A DNA stretch of 64,000 nt, taken from Ostrinia nubilalis (lineage: Eukaryota; Arthropoda; Insecta; Lepidoptera; Crambidae). The stretch lies in contig NC_087118.1 in assembly GCF_963855985.1 (NCBI RefSeq), positions 7,812,001 to 7,876,000 on the forward strand, written 5' to 3'. The translations under genes and the position numbers were made by a program. The notes under the pieces are model-generated. The model had not been told where the DNA came from and searched no databases. It worked only from the letters and a program-made list of their open reading frames with translations. The stretch's first letter is position 1, and every line of letters starts with the position of its first letter. Below are positions 48,079 to 59,296 of the stretch, piece after piece.

Positions 48079-50639
48079 TTACATCTTGGCCCAGATTTGT
48101 ATGTAATTGTTTCCATCTCCATTGTTGTTTTCAGTCTTCGAAACGACTAAGCGTTTGTTGGAGAGGATTCTTATCTTTGAAGGATTAGCAGTGATATAAA
48201 TCATATTGATGTCAGAATCTTCAAACCTATTGGTGATATCAGTCAGTAAGGAACTTTGTCTTTTGGTGACACTCAGGGGAACCACTTGGTTGTCATCAAC
48301 GGAGGAAGCTTCATGATATTGTGGCATTTTTAGAAAACCTAGATGTTTTCCGTGAGTACATATGACTCCACAGTCACATTCAAAACAACTGAATTTGCGA
48401 AATGTTAGGTTCACAACATCTTTTCTCCATAACACTTGGTGTACATCGAAGGTGCCTCTAAATGTCGGTGAATTCTTTGGCATCGCACTTCCTCTCTTGG
48501 CTATATTTTCCTCAGACACATCAAACACGACGACATTTTTTACATTTTCTTTAACCAAACGCAAGAACTTGTCATATGTACCCACATCTTCACCGTGATT
48601 AACACAGGAATCCACAGTCCTTTTTATTGTAGCTCCTACACCGTCCGGGGCTCCTTTGCCATGTCCGGCCTCAGAGTAATTCCAAGTAATTGTGGTTACT
48701 TGTGGAAATTCGTGGTGAAGTTGGGAAATCATGTAAAAAATGTATTTATTACGGTACTGTGTGACTGGAGAGTCTGTCTGAAAATGTAAAGTGTCTATGA
48801 AAGGATTATCTATGAGAGCTCTTTCGATCAGTGGTATGATGTGTGCCCATATAGCTGGACTATCGTGTCTCAGACAAGACTCGCAGTACAAATTGATGTT
48901 GGTTTGGTTGCACTAACATGGAAATCAAAATTGTATATTACGGCTGTGTGAAGGCATACTTCCTTGCGATTTCCACCATAGTGCATTGATTGCACTTAAT
49001 TTTTAAATTTCAGACCGTAATTTTCGGAAAAGTCTGCGTGGATAACTGCACAGTTAACGGGTAATGAATCTTTTAGGAGTTTCATGTTGCAATATTGGTT
49101 ATGAATAGCATAGCAATGCTCTAAGAATTTTTGTATACTTTCATGTAAATCATTGATCACCTCTGTTGGTTTAGCTAATACCGATTCTTTTTTAGTCGTA
49201 GTAACAATTTTCTGACCTTGCCTTTTTTTTTTTTTTTTTTTTTTTATCCACAACGAGGAAGCTCTTGGCCTGTATCTCACCTGATGGTAAGTGACGATCA
49301 GGCCGAAGGTGGAAGCGAGCTTCACCCGGAATCCTCAACCACGGAGGAACTGGCTATCCTACCTCTAACTGCCGGAACACAACAATGCTGTTAACATTGT
49401 TGTTATGGCGACAGACTTAGGTAAGATGGTGGTAGCTAGCCAGGCGGACTTAGAACAAGCCCTACCACCAACCAAACCGAACAGAAAAATCTGCCCCCAC
49501 TGGGAATCGAACCCGGGACCTCTGCGTCTGAAGCAGGTGGTCTTACCACTAGACCACAGAGGCGGTTAAATTGTCTTTATACTTTCTCTTGTACGTGTCT
49601 ATTTATAATAAGTAATTTCCTGATCATTGGAAAACTCTTTCACTTGTAATAATTTACTTTTACATGACTCACACTCCCTTTTTAAGCATTTTTCGTCATA
49701 TTTTGAGCAACATAGGCTAGTTATCAAATCTTCAGAACCTGTTTCGTCCAATATAGAATGTGTCTTGAGAGCTTGAACCTTTACATTAAAATTTTCATGA
49801 ATCATGCATAAGCTTAAGCATGTTTCGCGTTGAGAGTCTCTTGGTTTCAAAACCCAAAATGGTTTATGCTTACAAAAGAAACTGTAACTGACTGTCACGT
49901 TATATTTGGCCATGAATTTTTTGTGTAACGCTTTTTGAGTGCATGTCATGTACCGTTTTTGTTTTTGTACTTTTAACTTCGTAACATAATTATTGTTTCT
50001 TCCCTGCAGCAAGTGTGCTATTCAGATCATCCTGATAAAATTCTCGTACTTTTTTTTATCAATTTCATCAGTTTTGAGTCTTCTTTTTTTTCTCTTGAGC
50101 TTTTTTATGAGATTTTTTTTTAGATATCATGTTAACATTTTTTGGGTGATTTTTTTCTTTGTCCTGTTTTTGAAGATTTTGTATTATTCGCATCAGGTGC
50201 CTTCTTTTTTTCTTTTGAATGTGCTTTATTCTTCGTATATTCACTGTTGACTCCGAAGGTCCCAATGGATTGTTAACTGGTTGTTGACTGTCACTTGTAA
50301 CAGGAATTTCAGCCTGGTGCTCTTTACTTGTTGTTGCTTGGTCTACCAAAATCAATTCAGGTACAGGAATAGGGCGCATTTTGTCTTCTTTTTTTGTCTG
50401 TCTATATTTTCGAGAAGCTTCTCGCCATTTTTTACGTCTTTCTCGTTGATCACGGGGAGATTCTTCGTCGATACTTTTGATTTGTTTCTTTTTTTTCCTT
50501 TCCTGATATCTTTTTCTTTCCTTTTCTCTCTCTCTAAGTCATATAAAACTGGATTTTGTTTAATATCTGCATATTTAATTTTTCTGTACACTCTTTGTTT
50601 TTCTGCCCGTTTGATTTCGGGTTTCTGTTTCCTGGGCAT
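48079..50639 (-). pseudogene. decayed RNase H-fold DNA-transposase-like gene
   Basis: From ATG 50639: a basic N-terminus (MPRKQKPEIKRAEKQRVYRK), a frameshift near 50490 into SPRDQRERRKKWREASRKY, a lysine-rich linker, FYQDDLNSTLAAGKKQ near 50040, another shift, then QKRYMTCTQKALHKKFM and KPFWVLKPRDSQRETC. A SINE (49223-49565) follows, then IHADFSENYGLKF, a TAA at 48993-48995, YGGNRKEVCLHTAV, a shift, RHDSPAIWAHI, LHFQTDSPVTQYRNK and GHGKGAPDGVGATIKR. Asp of HADFSENY, Asp of FQTDS and the GAPDG helix look like an RNase H-type triad. I recognise the whole as a widespread uncharacterised animal protein family, probably transposases. Three or more frameshifts, one stop and the SINE make it a pseudogene. 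Confidence 0.75.
49223..49565 (-). mobile_element. tRNA-derived SINE (343 bp)
   Basis: On the minus strand: box A TGGTCTAGTGGTAAGA (49556-49541) and box B GGGTTCGATTCC (49514-49503), RNA polymerase III promoter elements in a tRNA-like head starting CCGCCTCTG. A body with ATCCTCAACCACGGAGGAAC (plus strand) and a poly-A tail (T run 49223-49245) follow. It splits the transposase-like pseudogene. Truncated relatives lie in FB1 and FB2. Confidence 0.92.
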
Positions 50640-51000
50640 GACTGCAGTAATCCCTAAAAATAATAATATTGGTTACATAAATAATTACTATTTGGTAACT
50701 AGACAGTCATTTCAGTTTAAACTTAAATTATAACTAACTTATTGGGTACACCACATACTGCTTTGTGGGGTACAACTTCATAACTAGTCTCCTTAATATT
50801 ATGTTAGTTTACGCCATAGTCATTGCTTAAAATCAACTCTTGTTCCATAAAATTATCCTTATTATAATATATTATATTATTTATATTTTGATAATCTCAA
50901 CAATAGTTTTCCGTTGATCTTGGTCTTTACTTAGTAACTTTGATAATAATACTTTAATTATAAAAATATTAAAAAAATTGCAGAATTTGCAGTTTCCTGT
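50640..51000. other. intergenic, nothing recognised
   Basis: AT-rich sequence between the start of the transposase-like pseudogene and the stop of the next minus-strand gene; no element ends seen. Confidence 0.4.
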
Positions 51001-51218
51001 TCATGGAACCACATTCCATTTCTTCAAATTGTTTATTATTACTTGACCGTGGCTTCTCACGATTTCATATAAGTCCATTATTTGCTCACGATCAGATAAA
51101 TTAATAATGTATGCGAAAAACTCAGTTAAATTATTGACATCAAAGTCTTTATACAGTGTGTCCGGGCATGTAGTGATCAAACTTTAAGGGCGAAATCTAG
51201 GGACAATTTTATCGATAA

Positions 51219-51540
51219 AAAATTTTATTAAAAAAAATAAAACCGACTCCAAAAAACCTACACTAAAACGTAGAAAAAAAATTACTAATTACCTACTTAT
51301 TTATTAGGACGAATTATTAATATTTATGTAGGTATACCATGATTGATACTTCTGGAGTCGGTGCCAAGATTATGAAACATGTAAAGTTTGCCTGCACCGA
51401 CTCCAAAAGTATCAATCATGGTATACCTACATAAATATTAATAATTCGTCCTAATAAATAAGTAGGTAATTAGTAATTATTTTTCTACGTTTTAGTGTAG
51501 GTTTTTTGGAGTCGGTTTTATTTTTTTTAATAAAATTTTA
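51219..51540. repeat. near-perfect inverted repeat with 146-bp arms
   Basis: Arms 51219-51364 and 51394-51540 with a 29-nt loop and, by eye, only one or two mismatches (TTCTGGAGTC versus TTTTGGAGTC) and a small indel in an A run. Contains GTAGGTATACCATGATTGAT and complement. Confidence 0.9.
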
Positions 51541-52014
51541 CTTATTTCTTGCTTTTTAGTTAACTAATTATTACCTTGATGTTACCACTGAAGGTAGGCA
51601 GTACACTGAGACCAAAAAAAATTGGTTCATAATCGGCGAAGATATTGTGTATAAAAAAGTTCATCCCCAATTTTCCACCCTTGGGGGTGAAATATTTTCT
51701 TCAAATTCGCATGAAACCACCCTTTTGATAATACCTATTCAACAAAAAAATAATCGTTCAAATTGGTTTATAATCGGCGGAGATATTGCGTATAAAAAAG
51801 TTCATCCCCAATTTTCCACCCTTGGGGGTTGTTTTTTTTATTATTAAATTTAAATGGGACCACCCTTGAGGTATTACCTCTACGCCGAAAAAAGATTTGT
51901 TCAAATCGGTTCATAATTGGCGGAGTTATCGCGTAACAAACATAGAAAAAAAAAAAAAAAAAAAAAACATACGGGTCGAATTGAGAACCTCCTCCTTTTT
52001 TGAAGTCGGTTGAA
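51221..52014. mobile_element. lepidopteran 'AACCGACTTC' repeat inserted in B2 left arm
   Basis: Starts TTTTATTAAAAAAAATAAAA then CCGACTCC and ends CCTTTTTTGAAGTCGGTTGA, so the ends are inverted versions of AACCGACT(C/T)C. It contains a 320-bp hairpin and two direct repeats of about 130 bp (51635-51690 and 51770-51830) with AAAAAAGTTCATCCCCAATT and TTCCACCCTTGGGGGT. B1 shows the uninterrupted arm. Family not named. Confidence 0.7.
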
Positions 52015-52782
52015 AATACTTCAAATTTGGGGCTTAACCCATTTATCGCAAAATTACAAGGATTTAAGTTTTTAATTTTTAGTTTTCACCTCTTCCTTCA
52101 AAAACAAGTGAAAGCGTGGGTAGCTTAACATTAATAAGCAAATATTTTATATCATGCGATAGCCAATAAAATTATCTTTTAGTGGAAGTAGAAAACAGAC
52201 ACAAGTTTCATACATTTTATGGGAGTAAGAATGGATTTAATTAGAAAAATACATGATTTTTTTCACTTCTTTTTCAGTTATTTTCCAACACAAGAAAAAC
52301 CGGGTCGTTAAGGTATGTTTTATTTGCATTGCATTATTAGTGTTTGAGCTATTCTACAAAACGAATGTTAATTAATTAGTCTACGTCTATTAGTTTTGAC
52401 GCAATTGTTGAACAAAGATACCCCTTCCCAGCCGGTTCCATAGCGCTGCTAACATGCGAAAATGCACTGCCTGAAAGAATCACACAACCTATTCTGACGC
52501 GGTATGGAACCGGCTGGGAAGGAGTATCTTTGGTCAACAATTACGTCAAAAGTAATAGACGTAGACTAATAAGTTTACATTCGTTTTGTAGAATAGCTCA
52601 AATACTAATAATACAATGCAAATAAAACATACTTTAACGACCTGGTTTTTCTTGTGTTGGAAAATAACTGAAAAGGAAATGAAAAAAGTCATGTATTTTT
52701 CTAATTAAATCCATTCTTACTCCCATAAAATGTATGAAACTTGTGTCTGTTTTCTACTTCTACTAAAAATAATTTTATTGGC

Positions 52783-53045
52783 TGTTAGCGCCATCTATGG
52801 GCGCAAGAAAACAACTCATGACGTCAAAGGCGCGGAACCAGAGTGAAGATCGCAGCTAACTTCGCGCCGCTCCGCCCTCCTGTCAACTTAAATCGAACGT
52901 TTAAAACACTCGACAATTTGATCTCGTTGCATACAGTCTGTAAACCTGTCACTTTAAATAAACGTTAAAACCGTAATTTCAATAATAATTAGTCATTGAA
53001 GAGACCCTTATTCCTACATATATTCGAAAGTCTGAGCTCGAAACA
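52783..53045 (+). repeat. BEL 5' LTR (263 bp)
   Basis: Begins TGTTAGCGCCATCTATGGGC, ends GAGCTCGAAACA. Contains AATAAACGTT and a CG-rich block. A primer-binding site should follow at 53046 (TGTTCCTTCGAGCCGGAT); the tRNA is not assigned. Confidence 0.95.
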
Positions 53046-53376
53046 TGTTCCTTCGAGCCGGATGACATGTTCCATCGCACCAGCTGACGGGATTCAAGAT
53101 ACCACAGAAGTCGATACCTGTTGCGTGTCAAGAGAGAAACCCTGTGAAAGAAGCAGCTCTGGAATAACGGTCAGGTTAAACCACTCCTTTCCCTTCCTAT
53201 TTTAATCGATTTGTGCTAATATTGTGTCGTGTTTGCGGATTTCAGTCGATATTTCAACCGTTACAACTACCTACCTACATTGTCGCGTTGGTGGGTGCCG
53301 GGTCTGCCTATTGCAACGAGCGTCGGGGTGATCTATACGATTGTAAGTACCTTTTGTTTCCTAAATTCTTCTCAAA

Positions 53377-54690
53377 ATGAGCGAGGATAGCGATAGATCA
53401 AAGCTGAATGTACCAAAGTCAAGAGAGGGTAGTCATTCGCCTTCTAGAGAACTTAAATTAACCGTTTCAGACCTCAAAAAACAAAGAGGAATTCTGAAAG
53501 GTCGTGTAACTTCTTTTGAAAGCTATATTTTTAAATTTCAGAATTTGGTTATTACAAAATGTCAAGCAGTTGAACTAAATTTAAGAATTTTGAAGTTGGA
53601 ATCAGTTATTGATGAGTTTTACAAAATTCAAGATAAAATCGAACAGTTTTGTGATGATAATGATCTTTCAATAAATATTGAGTACCGCGAAAGCTTCGAA
53701 GAACAATATTTTCGAAGTGTTTCTGTCGCTAAAGTAATTATAGAAGACCAAAGTAATAACCAAAATTCGGTAAATACGCAAGTTTCAAGTGACAAAAATG
53801 CATCGTTACAAATTAAATTACCTGACATCAAATTACCCTCTTTTAGTGGTTCGTATGATGACTGGCTCGAATTCAAAAATTCGTATTTAACGATGATACA
53901 CGGACGGGCAGATTTAAATGCGATTCATAAATTTCACTACTTGCGGTCATCACTTAGCGGTAGTGCTTTACAGGTTATAAGTGCGTTAGAGTTCACAGCA
54001 GAAAATTATACCCACGCATGGGAATTGTTACACAATAGATTTCAAAATGATCGACTTTTGGTGCACAACCATGTCAAAGCCTTATTTTCTATACCTAATA
54101 TAAATAAGGAATCTCCTTTGCTCATTAGAAAACTCATAGATTCTATTTTGCGAAATTTACGTTCATTGAAATCGTTGGGCGCGCCCACAGAATCATGGGA
54201 TACACTAATTATATACTTAATTGTCTGCAAACTTGATTCTTCGACCGAACGCGAATGGGAAAGTTATAAGGGAACACTTATTTCTGGTTTTCAAGGCCAA
54301 GAAATTAAACGTAAATTAATATTAAACGACTTGTTAACATTCCTGAGAAATAGAGCTGATTTGTTGGAAATGGTGAACGTCAGTAGTAACGCAAATAGTG
54401 CTCATAGTTTTCACAAGCCCCCTAATTCTCATTACAATAAATATCACAGTAAACAATTTCATGATTCGAAACCGCAGGTAGCACAAACACACACTCAGAG
54501 TTATGTAGCTACAAATAACGGGAAAACGACTAAACGTAACCGTTGTTGTGAGATGTGTCGCGGAAATCATGCTTTATATATGTGTAGTATGTTTTTGAAT
54601 TTATCAATCGAGGATAGGTACAAATTAGTAAATGAAAAGAAACTTTGCCATAATTGTCTGCGCGGTGGCCATTCTATAACTACTGTTATT
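53377..54690 (+). CDS. gag: BEL gag region (capsid-like plus zinc knuckles)
   Basis: ATG 53377 (MSEDSDRSKLNV). Coiled-coil N-terminus (DLKKQRGILKGRVTSFESYI), then the conserved BEL Gag block KLPDIKLPSFSGSYDDWLEF, LRSSLSGSALQVI and AWELLHNRF, a DUF1759-type region. Zinc-binding CCEMCRGNHALYMC and CHNCLRGGH lie near residues 388-432. The frame drifts off after HNCLRGGHS; the homologous reading continues in the next frame, so the last residues of the open frame (to 54747) are not genuine. One-base deletion near 54675-54685. Confidence 0.88.
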
Positions 54691-57326
54691 TCGGGCCGTG
54701 CCAACAGTGTAAATGTAAACACAATAGCTTGTTACATAAAGAATTAAAAGAAAATACAATTGGCAATGTTAATTCTGAGTCAAGCACATCTCAAATAAAG
54801 TCGACCGTAATGCATTCATCGTTAGGTTCGCATTGCCACGATAACTTAAACACCGCTCAGCTGACTACACAAACAGAACAAGTTTTGTTACCTACCGCGC
54901 TAGTTGAAGTGATCGACGAAAACAATATGCGACACACAGCCCGCGCGCTTTTAGATAGCGGTAGTCAGCATTGTTTTGTATCAGAAGCGTTTTGTAAACG
55001 AATAAATTACACGAATTATATACAGTCCATTGTTCAAATTTCTGGAGTGGGACAGTCGGTCACACAATCCAATAAATTATGCGATTTAAATATACGATCA
55101 AAATTAAACGATTTTTATACGCTTATTCGGTGTTATGTTTTGCCATGTAATATAACATCATTCTTGCCAACAATGAAGATTAACGTAGAATCAATACGAA
55201 TACCTGAAAATATTCAACTTGCAGATCCTACTTACAATATACCCTCTGAAGTTGATTTATTGATTGGAGTGGATGTTTTTTGGGATCTTTTAAACGAAAA
55301 TAAAATACGATTAGCATCAGGATTATATTTACAAGATTCAAAATTAGGTTGGGTCATTTCAGGACCTATTTATACGAATAAATTGCAATCGAAAAATAAT
55401 ACCGTCCGATGTAACTTTATTCAAAATGTCGGCATAGATTTACAATTAAAAAAGTTTTGGGAATTAGAAGAGTTATCAAAAAAACACACTCTTACTAATT
55501 CCGAACGTGAATGCGAAGAAATATTTATAAATACAACTAAACGTGAATTAGACGGCAGATTTTCAGTACGTATTCCACTGAAAGATTCAGCCGATTCTTT
55601 AGGTGACTCCTATACGACAGCTTATAAACGATTTATTGCATTAGAACGAAAATTAGATCGTACACCTGATTATAAACGCATGTATTCAGATTTCATGAAA
55701 GAATATCGCAATTTAGGTCATATGACTAAAGTAGATACGTACACTTGGCCACATTATTTCCTCCCACATCATGGGGTATTTCGTGAGAGCAGCACGACCA
55801 CCAAACTAAGGGTTGTTTTCGATGCTAGCTGTGCTACAACTTCGAAAAAGTCACTAAACGACATTCAGCATATTGGCCCTAAGCTTCAAAATGAGGTGTT
55901 TTCAATTTTGTTGCGCTTTAGACAACACCAATGGGTTGCATGTGCTGATATTGAAAAAGCTTATCGACAAACACTCATACAACCCGATCAACGAAATCTA
56001 CTACTAGTTCTGTGGCGAGAAAAATCGTCAGATCCAATTGGCATTTATCAATTAAATACCGTAACGTATGGTACTGCGTCGGCGCCGTACTTATGTATAC
56101 GATGTTTACATCAGGTTGCGCATGAATGCGACGATGCAGTGATCTCGCGTGTCATACGGGAGGACTTCTTTGTAGATGACCTTCTCACATCACACGACGA
56201 TTCTAAAACATTGATTGAGATCTGCGAAAAAACGTCTTACATTTTGAGCCAATACGGTTATTTATTACGCAAGTGGACGTTAAATTGTGATGACACAACC
56301 GCTGCGAAAATAAAGAATTTAGCTATAGGCGAACACACTCAAACCAAAACATTGGGTTTAGGCTGGCACAATAGGGATGATGAATTTCATTTCACAACAC
56401 AACTTACTTCGTTTGATGCGTCATCATTGACTAAACGCAATATGTTATCAGTAGTCTCGCAAATTTATGACCCTTTAGGCTTTCTTGCGCCGATTGTGAT
56501 CGTAGCAAAAATACTTTTACAAAAGTTGTGGCTGTGTAAACTCGATTGGGACGATCCCGTTCCAAAAGATGTCTCAATTAAGTTCACAAATTTTGTTGAT
56601 TCAATTAAAAAATACTTATACGAAATAAAAATTCCACGATTCATAAGGAGTATTCATACTAAACGTTTAGAATTACATATTTTCTCAGACGCGTCACAGG
56701 AAGCTTATGGCGCTTGTGCTTATGTACGATTAATACTGAATGATAACACTACACGAATGAATTTACTATGTGCAAAAAGTAAAGTAGCGCCGCTAAAAAC
56801 TATCAGCATTCCTAAATTGGAGTTGTGTGGTTCGTTGATAGGTGCACGCTTATATAAAAATATTATCGATTCTCTAAGCTTAACATTCGATTCTGTTTAT
56901 TTCTGGACAGATTCGACCATCGTCATTGGTTGGTTAAGTATGTCACAGCATTTACTTAAAACATTTGTCCAAAATCGAGTCACAGAAATTAATGAACTAA
57001 CAAATGATACATTGTGGTTTCATGTTGAAAGCCAAAATAACCCAGCTGACTTAGTGTCAAGGGGTTTAAACGCTGTCGAACTCAAAAATAATAATTTATG
57101 GTGGCATGGTCCCAGTTACTTGCATTGTTCTGAGTGGTCACCTAGCAAAGAACCAATAACATATTGTAGTAAAGACTTACCTGAAACAAAAACTACAAGC
57201 GTAAGTACTTTATGCATCAATTCAGAAAACATATTCGATTTTGATAGATTCTCATCTTTCAATAGATTAAAACGTACGGGGCCTACTTACTTAGATTTAT
57301 TTATAACGCGCGTAATAAACAGCTGA
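54670..57326 (+). CDS. pol: BEL pol: protease, RT, RNase H
   Basis: Picks up from gag in the -1 frame with CYFGPCQQCKCKH (rest of the knuckle) and HNSLLHKEL. Aspartic protease ALLDSGSQHCFVSEAF with LIGVDVFWDLL. RT with TKLRVVFDASC, WVACADIEKAYRQ, TVTYGTASAPYL and the catalytic FFVDDLLTS. RNase H LHIFSDASQEAYGAC, SIPKLELCGSLIGARL and VYFWTDSTIVIGWL. The frame ends at 57326 because of another one-base deletion in a TTTATTTATA tract near 57298. Catalytic residues are intact. Confidence 0.92.
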
Positions 57327-58756
57327 GGCGAACCGGTTCCTTATCTGCCGCTGAGTTGAGCGAGTCGCAGCAAATGTTGTGTCGATTCGCACAGATGCAA
57401 TCGTTTCCCTCGCTTTATAACAACTTACTCAAGGGATTGCCTTTAGAAAAATGCAAGGAATCTAATAAAGTTATCGGTTTAAATGTATTTTTAGACAATT
57501 CTAAAGTAATTCGTGTTGGCGGGCGACTTTGTAATGCGACCAACTTTGAGTTTGATAAACAACATCCGATGTTGTTGTGTAGCAAAAGTCGATTTACAAC
57601 ACTTTTGTTTGAATATCAACATAAAACGTTACTTCATGCGGGACCTCAACTCATGTTGAGCACTATCCGTGAAAGTTGGTGGCCGCTAGCAGGTAGAAAT
57701 CTTGCCAGGAAGGTAGTACATCAGTGTGTAACGTGCGTTCGTATGAAAGGCAATGTTTTCAAACCTATAATGGGAAATTTACCCGTGGAACGATTAGAGT
57801 CAGGTTTTCCTTTTTTACGTACTGGCGTAGATTATGCCGGGCCAGTCTTTATACTCAATCGCAAAGGGCGAGGTGCAAAATTAATTAAAGGTTATATCTG
57901 CCTATTTATTTGTTTTGTAACACGATGCATTCACTTGGAACTCGTAAGTAGCTTATCAACTGCTGATTATATTTTAGCTTTAAAACGTTTTATGTCTAGA
58001 CGAGGGAAACCTCAAGAAATATTTTCCGATAATGGAAAAAACTTTGTCGGTGCAGAAAAAGAATTTCCGCTTTATTCTAATATTAATTGTAATAAAATAA
58101 TCGATTTAGCTGCAAATGATGGTATTACATTTAAATTTATTCCTCCCTATTCTGCTCATTTTGGGGGACTTTGGGAAGCAGGGGTCAAATCGTGTAAGTA
58201 TCACCTGAGACGCATACTAGGCAATGCTAATTTAACATACGAGGAGTTTAGCACGGTATTAGCACAAATCGAAGCCGTCCTGAATTCCCGTCCTTTGTCA
58301 TGTTTATCCACAGATCACACCGACTACCTTCCCTTAACTCCATCCCACTTCCTCATTGGCCGCCCCCTGACCGCTCCAGCCGCTGTTGACATCACCGAGG
58401 CACAGACTAGACGCCTGACACGCTACGACAGGATCGAACAGCTTCGCCAACACTTCTGGAAGCGCTGGGCCACTGAATACGTCACTGAGCTTCAAATTCG
58501 AACCAAGTGGAAGACAAACACAAATGAAATAAAACTGGATAGTCTAGTTTTAATCAAGGACGATCAACAACCACCACTCAAGTGGAGATTGGGAAGAATT
58601 GCTGAAATTTTTCCCGGCAAAGATGGAGTTGCACGCGTCGCAAACATTCGAACATCGACTGGAATAGTGAAGCGGGCGTTTTCAAAACTTTGTCCTCTTC
58701 CGCTTCCTACAACAAATGAAAATGAAGATTGCATCGCTTCAATCAACAATCAATGA
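57327..58756 (+). CDS. pol: BEL pol: integrase
   Basis: The frame continues the polyprotein from about 57302 in the -1 frame (an ATG at 57374 is incidental). Zinc-binding HKTLLHAGPQ with CVTCVRMKG, then the catalytic core: GVDYAGPVFI, IFSDNGKNFVGA and the glutamate of FGGLWEAGVKS. The BEL-typical LNSRPLSCLSTD and LTPSHFLIGRPL and a C-terminal WKTNTNEIKLDSLVLIKDD domain follow. Stop at 58756, 71 nt before the 3' LTR. Confidence 0.93.
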
Positions 58757-58827
58757 AACTAAACGAAGATCGAAGACTACCGGACTACATTTTGAAAGTC
58801 AATCATGAGCTTTCAAGGCTGGCGGTA

Positions 58828-59090
58828 TGTTAGCGCCATCTATGGGCGCAAGAAAACAACTCATGACGTCAAAGGCGCGGAACCAGAGTGAAGATCGCAG
58901 CTAACTTCGCGCCGCTCCGCCCTCCTGTCAACTTAAATCGAACGTTTAAAACACTAGACAATTTGATCTCGTTGCATACAGTCTGTAAACCTGTCACTTT
59001 AAATAAACGTTAAAACCGTAATTTCAATAATAATTAGTCATTGAAGAGACCCTTATTCCTACATATATTCGAAAGTCTGAGCTCGAAACA
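58828..59090 (+). repeat. BEL 3' LTR (263 bp)
   Basis: One difference from the 5' LTR. Preceded by AAGGCTGGCGGTA, the position of the polypurine tract. Confidence 0.95.
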
Positions 59091-59296
59091 TTGGCTATCG
59101 CATGATATAAAATATTTGCTCATTAATCATGTTAAGCTACCCACGCTTTCACTTGTTTTTGAAGGAAGAGGTGAAAACTAAAAATTAAAAACTTAAATCC
59201 TTGTAATTTTGCGATAAATGGGTCAAGCCCCAAATTTAAAGTATTTTTATCGATAAAATTGTCCCTAGATTTCGCCCTTAAAGTTTGATCACTCAA

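Larger units (their letters stand above)
52783..59090 (+). mobile_element. young BEL/Pao LTR retrotransposon
   Basis: 263-bp LTRs (52783-53045, 58828-59090), TG...CA ends (TGTTAGCGCC...CGAAACA), differing at a single site (ACACTCGAC versus ACACTAGAC). 5-bp target duplication TTGGC (52778-52782, 59091-59095), typical for BEL. Internal gag, protease, RT, RNase H and integrase in order, with two one-base frame breaks. Inserted into the right arm of B2. Confidence 0.96.

Noticed and set aside
49541..49556. A tRNA gene on the minus strand
   Set aside because: Box A and box B are present, but the head is followed by a SINE body and poly-A tail and no complete cloverleaf with acceptor pairing is seen.
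53996..54747. Programmed gag-pol frameshift in BEL
   Set aside because: No slippery heptamer or downstream structure is evident, and BEL polyproteins are normally continuous; a one-base indel is simpler.
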